This document shows, piece after piece, positions 8,891 through 12,221 of a stretch of 12,221 bases of DNA (positions are counted from its first letter, which is position 1; each line of letters begins with the position of its first letter). The notes below the pieces were generated by a model. That model did no database searches. It saw nothing but the letters and a program-made list of their open reading frames with translations, and was not told where the DNA came from. Both the position numbers and the translations under genes were made by a program. The DNA comes from Sphingomonas sp. (GTDB lineage: Bacteria > Pseudomonadota > Alphaproteobacteria > Sphingomonadales > Sphingomonadaceae), in the NCBI GenBank assembly GCA_030146605.1, contig JASLBO010000434.1:1-12221 (forward strand), read 5' to 3'.

Positions 8891-8939
8891 CCGCCGCCCA
8901 CCGGCACCGCCGCAAACGCATCCAATGCTGTGAGAAGAC

Positions 8940-9016
8940 TGGTCGGGGCGACAGGATTCGAACCTGCGACCCCCACACCCCCAGTGTGATGCGCTACCAG
9001 GCTGCGCTACGCCCCG
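8940..9016 (-). tRNA. tRNA-Pro, anticodon GGG, CCA encoded
   Basis: On the minus strand the 77 nt fold as a full cloverleaf. The acceptor stem is CGGGGCG (9016-9010) with CGCCCCG (8950-8944). The D arm is GCGC-AGCCTGGTA-GCGC. The anticodon arm is TCACA-CTGGGGG-TGTGG with anticodon GGG, followed by a five-base variable loop. The T arm is GCAGG-TTCGAAT-CCTGT, the discriminator is A (8943), and CCA is encoded at 8942-8940. The C1-G72 pair agrees with the bacterial tRNA-Pro acceptor. It reads proline CCC and CCU codons, of which CCC is frequent in this high-GC genome. It lies head-to-head with the yajC operon. The 5' leader TGGT (9020-9017) is complementary to the ACCA end. Confidence 0.97.
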
Positions 9017-9029
9017 ACCAAGGGTGCGC

Positions 9030-9058
9030 CCTCTATTCCGGTCGGGCGCAGGATGCAA
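9030..9058 (-). promoter_or_regulatory. Candidate promoter of tRNA-Pro
   Basis: On the minus strand TTGCAT (9058-9053) and TAGAGG (9035-9030) are separated by 17 bp. The -10 box would lie 13 nt upstream of the mature tRNA 5' end, leaving a leader of about 6-7 nt. The -10 match is poor; an overlapping AATAGA (9037-9032) has a 15-bp spacer. Position and spacing support it more than the sequence does. Confidence 0.35.
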
Positions 9059-9073
9059 GCGGCAGCGACAATA

Positions 9074-9103
9074 GTTGCACCGCTTTGTTGCACATGTTAG
9101 CGC
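9074..9103 (+). promoter_or_regulatory. Candidate promoter region of the yajC-secDF operon with a GTTGCAC direct repeat
   Basis: TTGCAC (9075-9080) could be a -35 box with TAGCGC (9098-9103) 17 bp downstream. The heptamer GTTGCAC occurs twice (9074-9080 and 9087-9093), 13 bp apart from start to start. The gap between the divergent tRNA and yajC (9017-9158) must hold promoters for both, but the -10 match is poor and no transcription start can be fixed by eye. Confidence 0.3.
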
Positions 9104-9158
9104 GCGCCGCTTGAACGGGGCCGTTCCGCGCCCCGCAAATCCAGGCAACCGGAAACCC

Positions 9159-9500
9159 ATGTTCGCCACCCCAGCATATGCACAGACCGCAGGCGCGGCA
9201 TCAGGCGGCGGCACCGCCGGCGCGATCGTTTCGCTGCTGCCCCTAGTCCTCATCTTCGTCGTCTTCTACTTCCTGATGATCCGGCCTCAGCAGAAGCGCA
9301 TGAAGGCGCTGCAGGACGCGGTCGGCGGCGTGAAGAAGGGCGACACCGTCATCACCGCGGGCGGGCTGATCGGCAAGGTCACCAAGGTCGACGAGACCGA
9401 GGTGGAAATCGAGCTCGGCACCAACGTCAAGGTCCGCGCGATCAAGGCGACGCTCGCCGAAGTGCGCCCGCTCGGCGGCGCCAAGCCCGCGAACGACTGA
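9159..9500 (+). CDS. yajC: Sec translocase accessory subunit YajC
   Basis: YajC is a small inner-membrane protein that joins SecD and SecF in the auxiliary complex of the SecYEG translocon. The product is 113 residues, normal for the family. A single transmembrane helix spans about residues 22-41, followed by the conserved IRPQQKRMKAL (41-51) and a soluble domain containing GVKKGDTVITAGGLIGKVTKVDE and a C-terminal EVRPLGG. The N-terminal MFATPAYAQTAG looks like a signal-peptidase site but has no hydrophobic stretch before it; such Ala-rich N-termini are usual in YajC. The start at 9159 is chosen over an upstream in-frame Met at 9075 because homology begins here and GGAAA lies just upstream. 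The stop overlaps the secD start as TGATG, which indicates translational coupling. No regulatory site inside the gene is evident. Confidence 0.95.
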   Translation: MFATPAYAQTAGAASGGGTAGAIVSLLPLVLIFVVFYFLMIRPQQKRMKALQDAVGGVKKGDTVITAGGLIGKVTKVDETEVEIELGTNVKVRAIKATLAEVRPLGGAKPAND

Positions 9501-11098
9501 TGCTCGATTTTCCCCGCTGGAAGGTCTGGGCGGTCATTGTCACGATCGTCGTGTGCATCGGGCTGTCGATCCCCAGCCTCGTCCCCGACAATATTCGCCA
9601 GACCTGGCCGAGCTGGATTCCCCAGCGCACGGTGAGCCTCGGCCTCGATCTCGCCGGCGGCTCGTATCTGCAGCTCGAGGCGGACACCAAGGGCGTCGCA
9701 GCGTCACGCCTCGATGCGATGCGCGAATCGGTGCGCTCGGTGATGCGCCGCGCTCCGCGGGTCGAGATCGGCGACATCTCCGTCCAGAACGGCCAACTGA
9801 CCTTCATGGTCCGCGATCCCGCCAAGGTCGACGCCGCGCGCGAGCGGCTACTCGAGGTCGCCGGCAGCGGGGCGGGCCTCAGCGGCCAGCGGGTCTGGGA
9901 CATCTCGGTAGTCGATTCGTCGCGCTTCGTGCTCAAGCCCACTCAGGCGGGCCTCGAGGAAGCGATCGACACCGCAATGGATGACGCGCGCGAAGTCGTT
10001 TCGCGTCGCATCAACGAATTCGGTACGCGTGAGCCCAACATCGTCCGTCAGGGCAAGAACCGCATCGTCGTCGAGGTTCCGGGGCTCAAGGACCCGCAGG
10101 CGCTCAAGGCACTGATCGGCAAGACTGCGAGGCTCGAGTTCAAGCTGGTCGACACCAGCGTGACGCCGCAGCAGATCCAGTCCGGAAACGTCCCCGCGGG
10201 CAGCCAGGTCCTGCCTTACCAGGAAGGCGGCGGCCAGATCGCCGTGTTCCGCAACGCGATGATCACCGGCGAGATGCTGGTGGACGCGCGGCAGGATTAT
10301 GACCCACAGGATGGCACGCCCGGCGTCTCGATCCAGCTCGATGGCGTCGGCTCGCGCCGCTTCGCCAAGGTGACGCAGGAAAATGCCGGCAAGCCCTTCG
10401 CGATCATCGTCGACAACAACGTCATTTCGGCGCCGAACATCAACGAACCGATCCTCGGCGGCTCGGCGCGGATCAATGGCGGCTTTACGGTCGAGAGCGC
10501 CAACGCGCTCGCCGTCTCGCTGCGGTCGGGCAAGCTGCCAGTCGACCTCAAGGTCGTCGAGGAGCGCACGGTCTCGTCGGAGCTCGGCAACGACTCGATC
10601 AACAAGGGTGTGCTCGCCGGCGTGGTCGGCACGCTGGCGCTGATCTTCTTCATGCTGATCACCTATGCCCGGTTCGGTGTCTATACGACGCTCGCGCTGG
10701 TGGTGAACGCGTTCATGATCCTCGGCATCATGGCGCTCTTCAGCGCCACGCTGACCTTGCCCGGCATCGCCGGCTTCGTGCTGACGATCGGTGCCGCGGT
10801 CGACGCCAACGTGCTGATCAACGAGCGCATCCGCGAGGAGCAGCGGGTGCGCAATCGCAATGCGCTCGCCTCGGTCGAATTCGGCTACAAGGAAGCGAGC
10901 CGCGCGATCTTCGACGCCAACATCACCAATGTGATCTCGGCGATCATCATGTTCTCGATCGGCTCCGGCCCGATCCGGGGCTTCGCGATCGTTCTCGCGA
11001 TCGGCATCATCACTTCGGTCTTCACCGGCGTCACCTTCACCCGTCTGCTCGTCGCGGACTGGCTGAAGCGCAACCGCCCCAAGACCATCCAGATCTGA
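9500..11098 (+). CDS. secD: Protein translocase subunit SecD
   Basis: SecD, with SecF, uses the proton motive force to pull translocating proteins through SecYEG on the periplasmic side; it is an RND-superfamily inner-membrane protein. The 532 residues show transmembrane helix 1 (about 8-28), then a large periplasmic domain that opens with SLGLDLAGGSYLQLE (GLDLxGG at 48-54). A second conserved block follows, from GVSIQLDGVGSRRFAKVT through IIVDNNVISAPNI to ALAVSLRSGKLPVDL. From about residue 370 come five more helices, including GFVLTIGAAVDANVLINERIREE, which carries the conserved Asp of helix 4 linked to proton flow. The length is shorter than E. coli SecD (about 615) and normal for alphaproteobacteria. 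No Shine-Dalgarno sequence is seen before the ATG, which shares its A with the yajC stop. secF starts 9 nt after the stop. Confidence 0.98.
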   Translation: MLDFPRWKVWAVIVTIVVCIGLSIPSLVPDNIRQTWPSWIPQRTVSLGLDLAGGSYLQLEADTKGVAASRLDAMRESVRSVMRRAPRVEIGDISVQNGQLTFMVRDPAKVDAARERLLEVAGSGAGLSGQRVWDISVVDSSRFVLKPTQAGLEEAIDTAMDDAREVVSRRINEFGTREPNIVRQGKNRIVVEVPGLKDPQALKALIGKTARLEFKLVDTSVTPQQIQSGNVPAGSQVLPYQEGGGQIAVFRNAMITGEMLVDARQDYDPQDGTPGVSIQLDGVGSRRFAKVTQENAGKPFAIIVDNNVISAPNINEPILGGSARINGGFTVESANALAVSLRSGKLPVDLKVVEERTVSSELGNDSINKGVLAGVVGTLALIFFMLITYARFGVYTTLALVVNAFMILGIMALFSATLTLPGIAGFVLTIGAAVDANVLINERIREEQRVRNRNALASVEFGYKEASRAIFDANITNVISAIIMFSIGSGPIRGFAIVLAIGIITSVFTGVTFTRLLVADWLKRNRPKTIQI

Positions 11099-11107
11099 GG
11101 CCGGCAT

Positions 11108-12073
11108 ATGTTTCCGCTCAAGCTCGTCCCCGACAACACCAACATCCCGTTCCTCAAATGGCGTAATATCGCCATGGTGGCGTCGATCCTGCTGATCATC
11201 GCATCGCTCGCTTTGTGCGCGGTGCGCGGGTTCAATCTCGGTATCGATTTCGTGGGCGGGCAGACGATCCGCGTCCATTTCGACCGCACGGTTCCGATCG
11301 ACGAGATCCGCTCGAAGATGGCGTCGCTGGGCTTCGAAGATGTCACTATCCAGGAGTTCGGCAGCGCGCAGGAAATCGGCATCCGCACTGCGCTGCCCGA
11401 GGGTGGCGACACCGCGGCAGAGGCGGCGGCGACCAAGATGCGCGGCGCGATCGAGGGTGGCTTCCCCGGCGCGCGGGTGACCGGGGTGGAGAGCGTCTCG
11501 GGCAAGGTCTCGAACGAATTGTTCCGCACCGGGGCGTGGGCGCTGGGCGTAGCGATGGTGGCGATCGCGCTCTACATCTGGTTCAGCTTCGAATGGCAGT
11601 TCGGCGTCGGCGCGCTGTTCGCCTTGTTCCACGATGTCGCGCTGACCCTGGGCTTCTTCGCGGTGACCCAACTCGAATTTGACTTGAACGTCGTCGCGGC
11701 GATTCTGACGATCATCGGCTATTCGCTCAACGATACGATCGTCGTCTACGATCGCATCCGCGAGAATATGCGCAAATACCGCAAGATGGATATGGTGGCG
11801 CTGCTCAACCTCTCGATCAATGAGACGCTGTCGCGCACCGTCGTCACCAGTGCGTCGATCGGGATCGTGCTCACCATCCTGCTCGTGCTCGGACCCGAGG
11901 TGATCTTCGGCTTCACGGCTTCGATGCTGCTCGGGATCGTCATCGGCACCTTCTCGTCGGTCTATGTCTCGGCGGCGATCCTGCTGTGGCTGCGGCTCAA
12001 GCCCGACAGCTTCGTCCAGAAGGCGACCGGGGACAGCAATGCCGAGCGCGTGACCACGCGCGAACTGCCGTAA
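11108..12073 (+). CDS. secF: Protein translocase subunit SecF
   Basis: SecF pairs with SecD in the inner membrane to drive late steps of protein export. The 321 residues match the family. Helix 1 covers about 20-40 and is followed by the signature FNLGIDFVGGQTIRVHF (GIDFVGG 45-51) and a small periplasmic domain with IQEFGSAQEIGIRT. Five further helices start near residue 139. The conserved GYSLNDTIVVYDRIRENMR lies around residues 205-222 (Asn208), and NLSINETLSRTVVTS follows. GAGG at 11097-11100 serves as a ribosome binding site 7 nt before the ATG. It is cotranscribed with yajC and secD. The start is supported by the MFPLKLVPDNTNI N-terminus, usual in sphingomonad SecF. Confidence 0.98.
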   Translation: MFPLKLVPDNTNIPFLKWRNIAMVASILLIIASLALCAVRGFNLGIDFVGGQTIRVHFDRTVPIDEIRSKMASLGFEDVTIQEFGSAQEIGIRTALPEGGDTAAEAAATKMRGAIEGGFPGARVTGVESVSGKVSNELFRTGAWALGVAMVAIALYIWFSFEWQFGVGALFALFHDVALTLGFFAVTQLEFDLNVVAAILTIIGYSLNDTIVVYDRIRENMRKYRKMDMVALLNLSINETLSRTVVTSASIGIVLTILLVLGPEVIFGFTASMLLGIVIGTFSSVYVSAAILLWLRLKPDSFVQKATGDSNAERVTTRELP

Positions 12074-12080
12074 CGCCGGC

Positions 12081-12221
12081 ATGAAGATGGAACGCCGCAG
12101 CGCCGAGGGACCGGTGATATCCGGTTTCTCGGGGCGCGGCTTCAAGGTCGACGAAGGCGTCTATGAGGGGCTGCTGATCACGCCGCGGCGCGCCGACGGC
12201 TGGTCGCCGCCGCCGATCGCC
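12081..12221 (+). CDS. Mth938-domain (DUF498 type) protein, 3'-truncated by the window edge
   Basis: This is a partial gene of 47 codons that stays open to the window end. The N-terminus contains SGFSGRGFKVDEGVYEGLLITP, which fits the start of the Mth938-like domain: a small alpha/beta fold of uncertain function, also found in the human mitochondrial respiratory-assembly factor NDUFAF3. In alphaproteobacteria such genes are often placed directly after secF, as here with a 7-nt gap, suggesting the same operon. Two in-frame ATGs exist (12081 and 12087); neither has a strong ribosome binding site, and 12081 is taken as the longer. About 120 residues in total would be expected. The family call rests on a short segment plus context. 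Confidence 0.8.
   Translation, partial: MKMERRSAEGPVISGFSGRGFKVDEGVYEGLLITPRRADGWSPPPIA

Larger units (their letters stand above)
8650..8939. other. Non-coding spacer between receptor gene and tRNA-Pro
   Basis: No credible gene is seen in these 290 bases. Short open frames on both strands run through the neighbouring tRNA and resemble no family. The stretch should contain the receptor promoter on the minus strand, but I find no well-spaced -35/-10 pair: GATAAC and TTGAAA elements around 8719-8744 are badly spaced. It also holds three small inverted repeats: CCCC-GAAC-GGGG (8812-8823), GGCTGC-TAC-GCAGCC (8839-8853) and GCGCG-ATAAT-CGCGC (8876-8890). The last may end the tRNA transcript. Confidence 0.6.

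Noticed and set aside
9075..9158. Upstream Met start for YajC
   Set aside because: The extra 28 residues have no family match and would place the promoter and leader inside the gene. The Met at 9159 matches the usual YajC N-terminus.
9159..9186. Cleavable signal peptide in YajC (AYAQ motif)
   Set aside because: No hydrophobic core precedes the motif. The only hydrophobic segment is the later membrane helix, as in YajC generally.
8641..9253. Small proteins read through the tRNA region on both strands (peptides such as [13 protein letters not shown] and [15 protein letters not shown])
   Set aside because: These peptides are well-known false translations of tRNA genes and their flanks. The cloverleaf of tRNA-Pro explains the conservation.
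9848..12145. A 765-codon open frame on the minus strand covering most of secD and all of secF
   Set aside because: Low-complexity Arg/Asp/Glu/His-rich translation with no family resemblance, antisense to two strongly conserved genes. It is a codon-bias artefact.
1..12221. Mobile elements, CRISPR arrays, toxin-antitoxin or defence genes
   Set aside because: I saw no transposase, integrase, terminal inverted repeats, repeat-spacer pattern or integration at the tRNA-Pro gene. The genes on both sides are core functions and base composition looks even.

Overview
The window looks like an ordinary chromosomal stretch of a high-GC alphaproteobacterium, most likely a sphingomonad (Sphingomonas or a relative). 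The basis is the codon bias, a TonB-dependent receptor of the Xanthomonas/Caulobacter type, and a yajC-secD-secF-Mth938 cluster as found in alphaproteobacteria. The genus is inferred from gene style, not from a marker gene.

Positions 1-4862 (+) carry the distal part of a histidine-utilisation operon: hutI (5' end cut off by the window), hutH, hutG and hutU. The four genes overlap head to tail and were probably transcribed from a promoter upstream of the window. HutH deaminates histidine to urocanate, HutU hydrates it to imidazolonepropionate, and HutI opens that ring to formiminoglutamate. HutG releases glutamate and formate from N-formylglutamate. The linking enzyme, formiminoglutamate deiminase (HutF), is not in view and should lie elsewhere, probably upstream.

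A 29-bp convergent gap with a hairpin (about 4864-4890) separates hutU from a two-gene minus-strand operon. In transcription order this is a TonB-dependent outer-membrane receptor (8649-5983) and an exported Ca2+-dependent phosphoinositide phospholipase C-like protein (5983-4892), joined by a TGATG stop/start overlap. The pair looks like an acquisition unit for an inositol-containing phospholipid or phosphoester. The substrate is inferred only.

Positions 8650-8939 hold no credible gene. A tRNA-Pro(GGG) with encoded CCA follows on the minus strand (9016-8940). Its short 5' leader can base-pair with its own ACCA end.

Positions 9159-12221 (+) form the Sec auxiliary operon: yajC, secD, secF and the start of an Mth938-domain gene that runs off the window. 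YajC, SecD and SecF form the proton-motive-force-driven accessory complex of the SecYEG translocon.

I found no mobile element, CRISPR array, integrase or clear sign of horizontal transfer. The window is mostly housekeeping and catabolic. The least described parts are the receptor-phospholipase pair and the structure of the tRNA precursor.
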